The translations under genes and the position numbers were made by a program. From positions 405,863 through 469,862 of the forward strand of contig PGXY01000003.1 of assembly GCA_002839375.1 (NCBI GenBank): a stretch of 64,000 nucleotides of DNA, given 5' to 3'. The notes under the pieces are model-generated. The model made no database searches, was not told the origin of the DNA, and saw only the letters and a program-made list of their open reading frames with translations. Source of the stretch: Spirochaetae bacterium HGW-Spirochaetae-1. GTDB lineage: Bacteria; Spirochaetota; UBA4802; UBA5550. Positions 51,753 through 60,990 of this stretch are shown piece by piece (the stretch's first letter is position 1; the number at the start of each line of letters is the position of its first letter).

Positions 51753-53024
51753 TCACCGGGTTGCCCCATGCTCAAGCCCATGCTCTTCCCAACGGACCTC
51801 CACAGGCCTTTTATCTTCACCGGATCTTTGAGCCACACCGGCCCGTTCCATGTTTACACAACGTACAGGCCGGTTTGCCGTCAGATTGCCAAAGCAGCGG
51901 TTACAGGAAACACAGCTCACGGTGCGAATTTTTCCCTCGCGCATCTTTCTGACCAGGTGCGGTTCCCGGATAAAGGGTCTGCTCATGGATACGAAATCGC
52001 TGTGGCCGCCATTGATTATGCCTTCCATATCATCGATACGGCGAACCCCTCCCACCACGGAAAGGGGTGTGTCAGCAGTAACCTGCCTTATCTGTTTTAA
52101 CGCGTCAACATTATAGGGGCCTGAAAAATTGTATTTGCCCGACATGCTTTTCATGAGCATCCAGGCGGCAGGCTTCATATAGACCGGCATGGCGTGGACC
52201 AGTTCTTTGACCGGCACATCGCCGCGCACCATATTCATCCAGGAAAAATTCGACGCGCCGCAGCTTACCTCTATAAGGTCCACTCCCAGATCGGACATCC
52301 ATGCTGCGTACCGGGCTGCCAGATCGGGAGTGATCCCTTCTTTTGGCGTATAATCACAGGCATTTATTTTTACCGATACAATACGGTCCGGCGGCATGCT
52401 TCTGCGCACGGCGTTATATATTTCCACGAATAAACGGAACCTATTCTCGTCGGATCCGCCCCACCGGTCTTCCCGGTGATTGAAAAAGGGAGAGAGAAAC
52501 TCGTTCACCAGATACCCGTGTGCTGCATGAATCTGTACACCGTCGGCCCCGGCCGCAGCGGCCCGCAGTGCAGCCTCCCCAAAAGCGTAAATGACTTCTT
52601 CAATGTCCGTCTCGCGCATTGCCCTGGGCTTAAAGAACGTTATGGGATCACGATGGTCAGCCGAGGGTGACATGGGAATTCCGCCGATTACTTCTTTCTT
52701 TGTCTGCTGACCGCAATGAGCAAGCTGAAAAAGGATATCACTCCCTTCGTCATGGACCGTGTCAACCAGGGATTTCAATCCCGGAATAAAACGGTCATCA
52801 TTGATCCCGGTCTGCAATAACGCAGCCTTTCCCTGCGAATGAACATACATGTGCCCGGGAATAATGAGTCCCACTTCTCCCCGGGCCAGTGTATGGTAAC
52901 GATTTACCAGGCTTTCCGTGACAAAACCATCGGGAGTCGCCATGCACTCATAAGTGGCCGAATGGATAAATCGGTTTTTAATCTTGCGTTTTCCTATCCT
53001 GAACGGTTTGAACAGTAGTGACAT
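51753..53024 (-). CDS. old-yellow-enzyme-family NADH:flavin oxidoreductase
   Basis: A 423-residue FMN-dependent ene-reductase-type enzyme. SATYECMATPDGFVTE, LFQLAHCGQQT, HAAHGYLVNEFLSPFFNHRED (substrate-binding H/x/x/H and Tyr) and VGGVRRIDDMEGI form the TIM barrel. The C-terminal part CVSCNRCFGNLTANRPVRCVN has the C-x2-C-x2-C-x11-C set for a 4Fe-4S cluster, as in 2,4-dienoyl-CoA reductase-like and trimethylamine-dehydrogenase-like members, but the FAD/NAD half is absent. AAGGGGG stands upstream. It follows a 38-residue membrane peptide gene by 12 nt and shares its promoter region. Confidence 0.9.
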   Translation of the reverse strand: MSLLFKPFRIGKRKIKNRFIHSATYECMATPDGFVTESLVNRYHTLARGEVGLIIPGHMYVHSQGKAALLQTGINDDRFIPGLKSLVDTVHDEGSDILFQLAHCGQQTKKEVIGGIPMSPSADHRDPITFFKPRAMRETDIEEVIYAFGEAALRAAAAGADGVQIHAAHGYLVNEFLSPFFNHREDRWGGSDENRFRLFVEIYNAVRRSMPPDRIVSVKINACDYTPKEGITPDLAARYAAWMSDLGVDLIEVSCGASNFSWMNMVRGDVPVKELVHAMPVYMKPAAWMLMKSMSGKYNFSGPYNVDALKQIRQVTADTPLSVVGGVRRIDDMEGIINGGHSDFVSMSRPFIREPHLVRKMREGKIRTVSCVSCNRCFGNLTANRPVRCVNMERAGVAQRSGEDKRPVEVRWEEHGLEHGATR

Positions 53025-53036
53025 GTTTATCCCCCT

Positions 53037-53153
53037 TCAATGTAAAATTTCAAGCATGGCATGGAAAATCTGATAAAAAATAAAAACCATCCACAGGAAA
53101 AAAATCAGCACTATCATGGATAATGTCATAACAGTGACGCGCAGCGCTTTCAT
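53037..53153 (-). CDS. 38-residue single-span membrane peptide
   Basis: A frame not listed by size-limited ORF callers. It starts behind GGAGGCTGTC and codes a positively charged start (MKALR), then one membrane helix of about 22 residues (VMTLSMIVLIFFLWMVFIFY) and a short tail ending H. It is 12 nt before the reductase ATG, so both come from one transcript. The strong ribosome site, exact charge/helix pattern and position argue it is translated. It might anchor or regulate the reductase. Confidence 0.65.
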   Translation of the reverse strand: MKALRVTVMTLSMIVLIFFLWMVFIFYQIFHAMLEILH

Positions 53154-53239
53154 GACAGCCTCCCTTCCGTACCGAAGCGATTACTCCCCCTTAAATACAT
53201 TCAATGAAAACAATATAACCGGAACTGGAGGCACTGTCT

Positions 53240-53268
53240 GGCCATCAGCAGTATGTCTGCAAATGGCC
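53240..53268. promoter_or_regulatory. 12-5-12 palindrome upstream of the peptide/reductase operon
   Basis: GGCCATCAGCAG-TATGT-CTGCAAATGGCC has arms that match at 10 of 12 positions. Its flanks (CTGTCTGG...CCGGT) are shared with the site at 55624-55652. It lies 87 bp upstream of the peptide start. Confidence 0.6.
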
Positions 53269-53310
53269 GGTCATAACGGTCATTTTTTATTTTGAACAAC
53301 AGACCATCCA

Positions 53311-54609
53311 TCACGTACAGAGCCTCTGCACGACATCGGTGTACACATTACAGCCTGTGGTCAGTTCTTCCACGGATATCTTTTCATCATTGCCGTGTAT
53401 CATTTTCAGATGGTCCATGGTAATGAAAATGGGACAGAACCCGTAGGCGGGCACGCCCCTTTCCCTGAAAAAACGCGAATCCGATATCCCCATAAGAATT
53501 GATCGCGTCATGAGGGAGTCGGGGAAATGGTCCCGCAAAGAGGCCTGAAGTATCGCGTAGTCCTCATTGTCCACGGCAGACTCACTGCCCGGGGTCGTCA
53601 TAACAGGTTCGATTAATATTTCATCATCGGCCAGTGACTTTTTCACGAAGTCGATAAACTCCTGGACGTCCTGTCCCGGAAGAAGGCGTATGTCCAGGCA
53701 GGCTGTGGCCTGATCGGGAATGACATTGATCTTTATGCCAGCATCCACCATGTTGAGGCTGATGGTGTTACGAACCATGGCATTGAGCTGTGGAACACCC
53801 AGCATGCCGCTTTCCGTCAATACACGGGCCAGGGTTTCGAATTTCCCGTCTTCGGCATAGGGGGCCAGGAATTGCCATTCCTGTGAAAGATTTTTAAAGT
53901 AAACAGCAACCACATGGGTTATGGTGACAGGAAGCGGCGTCGCAAGAAGTCGCGCCAGCGCTTCGTTCATTTTCACCAAGGCGTTCTGACCATGAGGACA
54001 TGACCCATGTCCCGGCATCCCCTTCCTTGAAAGGCGGAGCCAGCAGGCGCCTTTTTCAGCCGTGGAAATCATCATCACTTTCCTGCCTGGAAGCATGTTG
54101 GATATGCCGAAGCTTCCCTCGTTGAGAACGACTCCGGCCCTGAACTCTTGGGCATGGCTCTCCAGGAGGAAACGTGCGCCATGTTTTCCGCCCTCTTCCT
54201 CATCTGCCACGGCAAGAAAAAGTAGATCACGATTCAGGTTCACACCTCCCCTTTTCATTGCCAGAAAGGCCATGAGTTGCATGATGCCGATTCCCTTCAT
54301 GTCCAGGGCACCTCGGCCGCAGACAAAGCCGTCCCGGATTTCACCGCCGAAGGGATCGAAGCTGAAATCCTGGCCCGTGACCGGCACCACGTCCATGTGG
54401 TTCAACAATATAAGAGGTTCCTTTTTGCCACTGCCTTTGACACAGGCGCGCACTGAAATCCGGTCCCTTACCGGTTCATAGAATGTATACTCTATCCCTT
54501 CCCGGTCGAATATATCGGCAAAGAAACGCGCCGTCTCCCTTTCATTCCCCGGGGGATTGGATGAATCGATCCGCAGGTACCTGCTTAACAATTCCACACA
54601 TTCATGCAT
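53311..54609 (-). CDS. M20-family metallopeptidase/deacylase (ArgE/DapE-like)
   Basis: A 432-residue zinc hydrolase. ILLNHMDVVPVTG contains the first zinc histidine and aspartate, GRGALDMKGIG the bridging aspartate, and FLAVADEEEGGKHG the catalytic Glu-Glu pair; the dimerisation domain is in the middle and the last metal His is in HLKMIHGNDE. Substrates of the family include N-acyl amino acids and dipeptides. The start at 54609 is chosen for GAGGTGAT upstream; the frame extends to 54705. It follows the alpha/beta hydrolase gene by 22 bp on the same strand, so the two form an operon. Confidence 0.92.
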   Translation of the reverse strand: MHECVELLSRYLRIDSSNPPGNERETARFFADIFDREGIEYTFYEPVRDRISVRACVKGSGKKEPLILLNHMDVVPVTGQDFSFDPFGGEIRDGFVCGRGALDMKGIGIMQLMAFLAMKRGGVNLNRDLLFLAVADEEEGGKHGARFLLESHAQEFRAGVVLNEGSFGISNMLPGRKVMMISTAEKGACWLRLSRKGMPGHGSCPHGQNALVKMNEALARLLATPLPVTITHVVAVYFKNLSQEWQFLAPYAEDGKFETLARVLTESGMLGVPQLNAMVRNTISLNMVDAGIKINVIPDQATACLDIRLLPGQDVQEFIDFVKKSLADDEILIEPVMTTPGSESAVDNEDYAILQASLRDHFPDSLMTRSILMGISDSRFFRERGVPAYGFCPIFITMDHLKMIHGNDEKISVEELTTGCNVYTDVVQRLCT

Positions 54610-54631
54610 AGCATCATCACCTCTCATCGTT

Positions 54632-55564
54632 TCATAGAAATTCCATAACCAGACGATTGAATTGTTCCGGATATTCCTGGTTGGGGCTGTGGCCCGCTTT
54701 TTCAAAAATCTCCAGTTGCGATCCCTTCCACATCAGGTTCAGGCGCTGGGAGCAACTCAGTGGCACCGCCCTGTCCTCCCGCCCGTGCACGATCAGAATC
54801 GGAGGAAGGTTCTTCGAAAGCATTTCAGCTTCAGCCGTCACTATGGGCGGCGCCAGCATGGAGCGCTGCATAAAGACCATGCCGTCCAGAGTCCCCTGCA
54901 CCTTCAAGGGTCGTATCACCCTGTCGGCATATACATCGGGGGCCTTTGAGCTGTCAAAGAACCATACCTTTCGCACTGTGTCCTTCACCATGGAATCGGT
55001 GGCGATGGCGTTCATGAATTCACCGATAACGGGAAGAATGAACATCTTGGCATCGAGAGGAATGTCATAGGGAATGACGGCGGGCGCAACCAGTATCAGT
55101 TTTTCGATGCGCTGCGGATAACGGGCTGCCGTGTATACCGCAACACCGCCTCCCATGGACTGGCCGGCAAGCGACGCCCTTTTAATTCCCAGGGCGTCCA
55201 TGAAGCCCGTAACCTGGCGGGCATACACATTAAAGGAGTAGGTATCAGCATCGAGCCTTTCACTGAATCCCCAGCCCCAGAGGTCAAGGGCAATGACTCG
55301 ATATTTTTTTGACAGGGCCTCCATGTTCCTTTCCCACATTATTGTATGAAACACAAGGCCATGAAGAAGAATCAGCACAGGGCCCCTGCCTTTGTCCATG
55401 AAATGAACCTGCTTACCATCCACGGTAATGGTTTTTCCCGGGGCATACTTTTCCGTCATTTCGGCAAGGGGATATTCCTGCCCGGGGAAAAGTACGGGAA
55501 CGAGAAAAAGAGCAGCGATAAAGAGGGCCATTACCGCAGAGGTTATAATGAGCACTTTCTTCAT
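54632..55564 (-). CDS. alpha/beta hydrolase, membrane-anchored
   Basis: A 310-residue hydrolase. The N-terminal helix (VLIITSAVMALFIAALFLVPVLF) anchors or exports it. The oxyanion segment is LLHGLVFHT, the nucleophile elbow is LAGQSMGGGVAVY, and DLWGWGFS, HGREDRAVPL (acid) and EKAGHSPNQEYP (His) complete the triad. Esterase or lactonase activity is likely. The palindrome at 55624-55652 is 60 bp upstream. It forms an operon with the M20 peptidase. Confidence 0.9.
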   Translation of the reverse strand: MKKVLIITSAVMALFIAALFLVPVLFPGQEYPLAEMTEKYAPGKTITVDGKQVHFMDKGRGPVLILLHGLVFHTIMWERNMEALSKKYRVIALDLWGWGFSERLDADTYSFNVYARQVTGFMDALGIKRASLAGQSMGGGVAVYTAARYPQRIEKLILVAPAVIPYDIPLDAKMFILPVIGEFMNAIATDSMVKDTVRKVWFFDSSKAPDVYADRVIRPLKVQGTLDGMVFMQRSMLAPPIVTAEAEMLSKNLPPILIVHGREDRAVPLSCSQRLNLMWKGSQLEIFEKAGHSPNQEYPEQFNRLVMEFL

Positions 55565-55623
55565 AGAATCCTCCCTGGAGTGTTTTATATGGGATAATGC
55601 ACCAGATATTCGACAGGCTGTCT

Positions 55624-55652
55624 GGTCATTTGCAGCATGTCTGCAAATGACC
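55624..55652. promoter_or_regulatory. 12-5-12 perfect palindrome upstream of the hydrolase operon
   Basis: GGTCATTTGCAG-CATGT-CTGCAAATGACC is a perfect 12-bp inverted repeat, preceded by CTGTCT and followed by GGTTTT. The same framework recurs at 53240-53268 in front of the reductase operon, so a shared operator is likely. The AraC-type chimaera at 55765 is the nearest regulator gene. Confidence 0.65.
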
Positions 55653-55764
55653 GGTTTTCTCAGTGCAGGGTCAGAACACTTGGCTTTCTATTTTTTTTCA
55701 AAGTGACAGGACTTTCCATCAGGGGAGTCGAGGATTGCAGACAATCACTTCAAGTAAAAGGCCA

Positions 55765-58700
55765 TCAGGGTTTACAGTTTTGCCGATACTTCTTCGGCGA
55801 TTCGCCGGTAACGCGGTAAAAAGACCGGTTAAAGGTTCGCAGGCTTTCGAACCCGGCATCAAAAGCGACATCAATGACTCTGCGGTCCGTATTTTTAAGC
55901 TCTTCCAGCGCCCATTTAACACGCACCTCGTTTGTGTAATCGTGGATACTCCTGCCGATGTGTGCTTTGAATACTTTACCGAGATAATCGGGATTGACTC
56001 CCAGCTCCCGGGCTACATCTTCCCGAGAGAACTCCTCACAAAAACGCTTTTCGATACATTCAATGGCGCGGCTGCAGTAATCTCTTCCCATTGCAGTTTC
56101 ATCGTCCTCCTTCGGCGCAGGGCCCTCCTTCAGTTTCCCGGCAAGAAGGGCATTCTCTATGCGGATCACGGAAGTGGAGAGAAAGTACTGCATAAGGCGC
56201 GCGTCATCGCGTGAAAATACGCCTGCGGCAAGGGAATTATCCAGATAACAGACGCCGATAAGCAGGTCATTGCGCTGCAGTGGCAGGCACAGTATGGACT
56301 TGAGCCCCGCAGAGGCCACACTGTGGTAGGGCGAGTAATCTTCGCTCTCCTCGGCGCTGGTGGTGATGATAAGCCTCCGTGTACTGAAACACTCATCGAC
56401 GATATGCTGCGAGTACTCGAAGTCACTCTCATCAACGGAGGCCCGGACCTCGAGGCGCAGGACGCTCGTGTCCGTATCGGCGATAAAGAGACCGCAGGAA
56501 CGCGCCCCGCAGATTTCCATGGAGCACTGCGCCACATAGTCAAGCAGTTCCCGGTATCCTCCGTAATTGCCTATCCCTTCGACACAGGCCATAACATGGT
56601 CCTTCCGTTCCCGGTCAAGAAAGCGCCGCAGGGGACTGCGCCGTTCTCCTTCATTTTCCATGAGGGCGAGTATTTTCTGCTGGTAATGGGGGATGTCGAT
56701 TTCCCTGAACAACATGTACGAGCGGTCGAGGTGAACCCAGGCCCGTTCATACTCCTTTCGTTCCAGGAGCCAGAGCCCGTACTCATACCGCGTGCGGGCC
56801 TCCTCATAGCGCTTGCCCATGGCATGACTTTTATCAACAGCCTGAATAAAATAAGATTCCGCCTTTTTTATATTATTCTTCAACAAGAAGTACTTACCGG
56901 CAACCCTCAATGCTACATCGTGGTGATGATTAAAACATTTTGTTGATCTAAGACCTTTTTTTATATATTTCTTAATAATATACAGTGTTTTCATTTTTGA
57001 AATACTGTTCTGTGTATTATTGTCATTATATTCCATAATAAGAGTATCACAGTAGAATGGATAGACCATATTTAAAAAATGCATTGGCAATAATTCCTTT
57101 TTGATGATATGCATGCACCACGCAAACACTTCTTTGCTTTTAGCATATAGTCCTTGCTCATGATATAAACGTCCCAGACTGGATAATGTAACCGCATAGA
57201 GAAACCATATTTTATTCTTTTCTAAAAAGGTTGCATATCTTTTGATCATCTTTTCAGCATTAATGTAGTCTGCTTTTTCAATGTATTCTCGTAATGGATA
57301 AAAAGTTCCTCCATAAGTAAGTTCATCAAAAAAACTTTTATTTATATAAAAATAATAATTATAGGTGGAAAATGCCTCTCTATAATTGCTCATAAAATAA
57401 TTAACAAAGATAATAAATTGCGAGAATTTGCTGATTTCAACATAATCGCCGATAGTCTGCATTCGCTGTATTCCCTGTTTGCAAAGTTCAAGACTTTCCT
57501 GAAATTGACCTTTCATAATAAGCACAAGAGCTTTTCCATTAAGTGTTTGAATACACCCTTTTTCATTGTTATTTTCTTCATGTAATTTCGTTGAAAGGCT
57601 GAGAAAAAACTCAGCCCTTTTATAAAAACCTGTTGTTGTGAATAAAAGCCCATAATGATAATATAATTCCGCCAACTCTTTTGATCCTGATAAATATTTC
57701 TCACAAAGATTTCCCATTCGCAGAATTACCCTCAATCCCTTCCAGCCATCATGCCAGTAATAAGTATAAAGTAGCCATTTATAACAACTAATTATGTTCC
57801 TTACAATATTCGCTTTTTCCTCATTAGCATTATATTTTTTAGAAATATACCGCGGCCTGAATAGATGAATTATTATTTCTTTGATTGTACCCAATATCAC
57901 TCTTGATTTTTTTCCTGGGACTATTTCTCCAAATAATTTGAGGCCCTCGGACGCATATGATTCACAATTTTTAAAATCACCTTTTCTTAATGAGGCAAGA
58001 GTCAAATATTGATAATAATATGCATTTTTATTATTATCAATATTTTCATTAAGCAGCCTCTCAAATACGGCAATGCCTTCATCAGAGCGTCCCACGAAGA
58101 CCAGGCTCTCGCCGTACTTCTCCATTGCCTGAAGCCATATCTCTTTTTCATCTTCGTTCTGCCTGAAATTATCGTCTCTCTCGATGGCCTTAAGGGTCTC
58201 GCCGAGAAACCCGATGGCATCATCAAAGGCGTAATCTTCCATGGCCCGCGTACCGGCACGGCAGGCATAGGTTATGATTTTATCGCGCCTGCCCGACTCC
58301 AGGGCGTGATGAGCCAGATCAAAAAGCGTGGCACACTCATCCTCGTTTTGTTTCTCTTCCAGGGCGGCGATAATCATGGCATGCAGTTTTTTCCGTTGCC
58401 TTTTACGGAGCCTCTCGTAAAAAACCTGGCGTATGCGGTCATGGGTGAATATAACCATGCCGCGCTCGGCCACGTCCTCCATGACAATACACTGGCGTGC
58501 CGCGTCGGCCATGACAAGCATAGTCTCTCGCAGGTTTTCCAGCGTGTCCGCCGTTTCCGGAATTATCTCCAGGAGTATATCGACACTGAAACTTCTTCCG
58601 ATGACCGCGGCGCGGGAAAGAATTTCCCTGGCCTTTTCCGGGAGCGCCGCGACCCTCGCCTTTATGGCATCCATGACATTGTCGGGCAGGTCGACACTTT

Positions 58701-60504
58701 TTAGTTTTTCCGCGTTTATATGCCACGCCCCTTCTTCACGGACAAGAACACCGTCATGAAACAGGTGTCTTATCATTTCCCCGGTAAAGAGGGGGTTCCC
58801 ACCGGTCTGCCTGAACACATGTTCCGCCAGGAGCGATGTCCATACGCCGTCCTCGTGTAGCATGGCACCCAGGCAGCGCGTGACGTCTTTGACGCCCAGG
58901 GGGCTCAAGACCACGGACCGCACCGGGATACCCCGTTCGTTCCTTAGCCGTTTGAACAATTCAAGTACGGGTCCCGTCGTTTTTTCGCCGCTGCGCGTGG
59001 AAACAACTACAAAGAGCCGGGTGCGTTTCAGCTCCTTCAGGGCATCCTCAATGAGTTTCAGGCTCCCCTCGTCGGCCCACTGCAGGTCGTCAAAGAAAAC
59101 GGCCAGTCCTTCCTCGGCATCGACAAGGGCCCGCAAGAACCTGACCAGTGAAATCATGAAGCGTTGTGATTCCCGGTCGCGGTCCAGTTCCACCATGGGA
59201 GGGCACTTCCCCAGCAGGAGTTCCAGATCCGGCACAAGTCCCGTGACAATACTGCCAAAATCGGCGCATTCCCGGCGAAATACCGCTGTTATTCGCTCCT
59301 GTTTTTCCATTCCGTACTGCTGGAATATCTTCAGGTATGTCTTCATGGTGCTCCGGAAAAGTGACCAGGGTTCGCGCCCCTCATGCTCCACGGCCCTGCC
59401 TTCAAGGACCAGCCAGGACTTTGCCATGAGAGATTTTTTCAATTCCTGGAGGAAACGCGTTTTCCCAATACCGGCTTCGCCGGTTAACAGACAGTACACG
59501 GCGTTGCCTTCTAAAACCTGCGCCGCCATCTCCTCCATTTCAGACATTTCCCTTTCACGGCCGATCACAGGGGACCTGAAGGTGACACGGCCAAAGTCCT
59601 GTTCACCGGGCCTGAAGTCATATTCCCCCCTGCTGATGCGTTCAAGGTCATGGAGAAGGCCGCTCACTTCGGAGTACCGGTGCGCCGGTTCCTTTTCAAG
59701 GAGTTTCATGACAATCTCATCGAGCACAGCCGGTACTTCGGGGTTATACACCGAGGGTAACGGCGGTGTCCTGGATATCTTGCTGTGAAGCAGGGCCGAG
59801 AGAGAATCACCCTTGAAGGGATAAGTCCCGGCGAGAAGTCGGTAAAGGAGAACGCCCAGCGAATACAGATCGCTCGCCTCCTCAACGGCGGCATGAATGA
59901 GCCCGCACTGTTCCGGGGCGATACAGGCAAAGGTCCCGTCGATAAATTCCCCGCTCCTTTCTCTTTCGAATTTCTTCAAACGGGCCGATCCGAAATCAAT
60001 CAGAGTGACGGACATTGAAACAGCGTCCCTTGCGGTAACGATGATATTTTCTGGTTTGATATCACAGTGAATGAGGCCCTGGCCATGAACGGCCTCAAGG
60101 GCGCCGCAGAGATTGATGGCGCCGCTGATGATTTCCTGGAAGGTGAAAGTATCGCCATCCCCGAGGGCTTCGCCGAGGGTTATACCTGGAACATGCTCCA
60201 TAGCCACATACTGTTCCGGCCCGCCAAAACGGCCCATGCTCCCGTGATCATGTATCTTTACCACCGAGGAATGATCAATCTCGGCGATAATCTGTTGTTC
60301 CGAATGAAAGCGAATAATATCGCCCAACCTTCCCGGCTCCACGGTAAAGGCCTTGAGTACCACGGGACGTTTATTTCTCGTATCAAAGGCGGCATAGACA
60401 CGGCTTGCCGGGCCTTCCTTCAGCAGCTTCCCGATCCTGTAACGGTCGGCAATCATGGTGTTTTCGCTGTACATGATCTGTCGTGACGCCACCGGTGTAT
60501 CCAT
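55765..60504 (-). CDS. Ser/Thr kinase-ATPase-TPR-GAF-AraC chimaeric regulator
   Basis: A 1579-residue cytosolic regulator. Residues ~20-290 are a protein-kinase domain: ADRYRIGKLLKEGPASRVYAA (an altered Gly loop), VVLKAF (Lys), LIHCDIKPENII (catalytic loop, HCD not HRD) and LIDFGSARL. Residues ~310-650 are an AAA/STAND ATPase with GEAGIGKTRF (Walker A) and VFFDDLQWADEG (Walker B). The central ~600 residues are TPR-like helices. A GAF domain (LLDYVAQCSMEICG...) follows, and the last ~100 residues are an AraC-type double HTH (FSREDVARELGVNPDYLGKV, VIDVAFDAGFESLRTFNR, SPKKYRQNCKP). The layout suggests phosphorylation- or ligand-gated transcription control. Probable targets are the palindrome-preceded operons next to it, though AraC proteins more often bind direct repeats. 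Confidence 0.92.
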   Translation of the reverse strand: MDTPVASRQIMYSENTMIADRYRIGKLLKEGPASRVYAAFDTRNKRPVVLKAFTVEPGRLGDIIRFHSEQQIIAEIDHSSVVKIHDHGSMGRFGGPEQYVAMEHVPGITLGEALGDGDTFTFQEIISGAINLCGALEAVHGQGLIHCDIKPENIIVTARDAVSMSVTLIDFGSARLKKFERERSGEFIDGTFACIAPEQCGLIHAAVEEASDLYSLGVLLYRLLAGTYPFKGDSLSALLHSKISRTPPLPSVYNPEVPAVLDEIVMKLLEKEPAHRYSEVSGLLHDLERISRGEYDFRPGEQDFGRVTFRSPVIGREREMSEMEEMAAQVLEGNAVYCLLTGEAGIGKTRFLQELKKSLMAKSWLVLEGRAVEHEGREPWSLFRSTMKTYLKIFQQYGMEKQERITAVFRRECADFGSIVTGLVPDLELLLGKCPPMVELDRDRESQRFMISLVRFLRALVDAEEGLAVFFDDLQWADEGSLKLIEDALKELKRTRLFVVVSTRSGEKTTGPVLELFKRLRNERGIPVRSVVLSPLGVKDVTRCLGAMLHEDGVWTSLLAEHVFRQTGGNPLFTGEMIRHLFHDGVLVREEGAWHINAEKLKSVDLPDNVMDAIKARVAALPEKAREILSRAAVIGRSFSVDILLEIIPETADTLENLRETMLVMADAARQCIVMEDVAERGMVIFTHDRIRQVFYERLRKRQRKKLHAMIIAALEEKQNEDECATLFDLAHHALESGRRDKIITYACRAGTRAMEDYAFDDAIGFLGETLKAIERDDNFRQNEDEKEIWLQAMEKYGESLVFVGRSDEGIAVFERLLNENIDNNKNAYYYQYLTLASLRKGDFKNCESYASEGLKLFGEIVPGKKSRVILGTIKEIIIHLFRPRYISKKYNANEEKANIVRNIISCYKWLLYTYYWHDGWKGLRVILRMGNLCEKYLSGSKELAELYYHYGLLFTTTGFYKRAEFFLSLSTKLHEENNNEKGCIQTLNGKALVLIMKGQFQESLELCKQGIQRMQTIGDYVEISKFSQFIIFVNYFMSNYREAFSTYNYYFYINKSFFDELTYGGTFYPLREYIEKADYINAEKMIKRYATFLEKNKIWFLYAVTLSSLGRLYHEQGLYAKSKEVFAWCMHIIKKELLPMHFLNMVYPFYCDTLIMEYNDNNTQNSISKMKTLYIIKKYIKKGLRSTKCFNHHHDVALRVAGKYFLLKNNIKKAESYFIQAVDKSHAMGKRYEEARTRYEYGLWLLERKEYERAWVHLDRSYMLFREIDIPHYQQKILALMENEGERRSPLRRFLDRERKDHVMACVEGIGNYGGYRELLDYVAQCSMEICGARSCGLFIADTDTSVLRLEVRASVDESDFEYSQHIVDECFSTRRLIITTSAEESEDYSPYHSVASAGLKSILCLPLQRNDLLIGVCYLDNSLAAGVFSRDDARLMQYFLSTSVIRIENALLAGKLKEGPAPKEDDETAMGRDYCSRAIECIEKRFCEEFSREDVARELGVNPDYLGKVFKAHIGRSIHDYTNEVRVKWALEELKNTDRRVIDVAFDAGFESLRTFNRSFYRVTGESPKKYRQNCKP

Positions 60505-60643
60505 GAATGAGAACGACTGGAAACCAGGGCCTTTCTCATATATACGGGAAGCCCGCCCCCCTGATCAGGCAACATTATAAAAACATCATAGTAAAAACAA
60601 GAGGGTAAATCAAATTTTTTACGCTATTCCAGCAGTTTTATAA

Positions 60644-60657
60644 GGGGTCAGAGCCCC
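60644..60657. repeat. dispersed REP-like motif GGGGTCAGAGCCCC
   Basis: Third occurrence of the motif described at 4378-4391, in the 166-bp spacer upstream of the AraC chimaera. No other element was seen in that spacer. Confidence 0.5.
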
Positions 60658-60670
60658 CGATGCACTACAT

Positions 60671-60957
60671 TTACATCCTGCTGGAATTCCAGTCAACCGT
60701 GGCAATCCCCTCATGATCCTCTCTGACATGCCCCAGTATGGTCACATCATAATCACCGGGAGGATAAAGCTTTTTCAACAGGGCGTCGAGGAGTCTGCCC
60801 GGCAGGGACCGGTATCCCATTGTCGCCTCATAGATGACCATGGTACCGCCATGGACGGCCTCATAGCGAAAGGAAAAGGTGGCGGGCAGGCCCACCAGTC
60901 GAAGGCCCGGTGAGGCGTGAGGCCCTTGACGATGAAGGAATCTTTAATTGTGATCAT
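60671..60957 (-). pseudogene. broken small SRPBCC-like gene
   Basis: Two minus-strand frames together look like one protein. The first begins MITIKDSFIVKGLTPHRAFD (ATG at 60957, GGAGG upstream) and changes frame near 60900. The second reads GLPATFSFRYEAVHGG and TMGYRSLPGRLLDALLKKLYP to the stop. At ~95 residues it is also shorter than the ~140-residue family, so a deletion with frameshift at 60900 is likely. The SRPBCC link is tentative. Confidence 0.5.
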
Positions 60958-60990
60958 GGCGGCCTCCTCCATTGAATATATAACATCATC

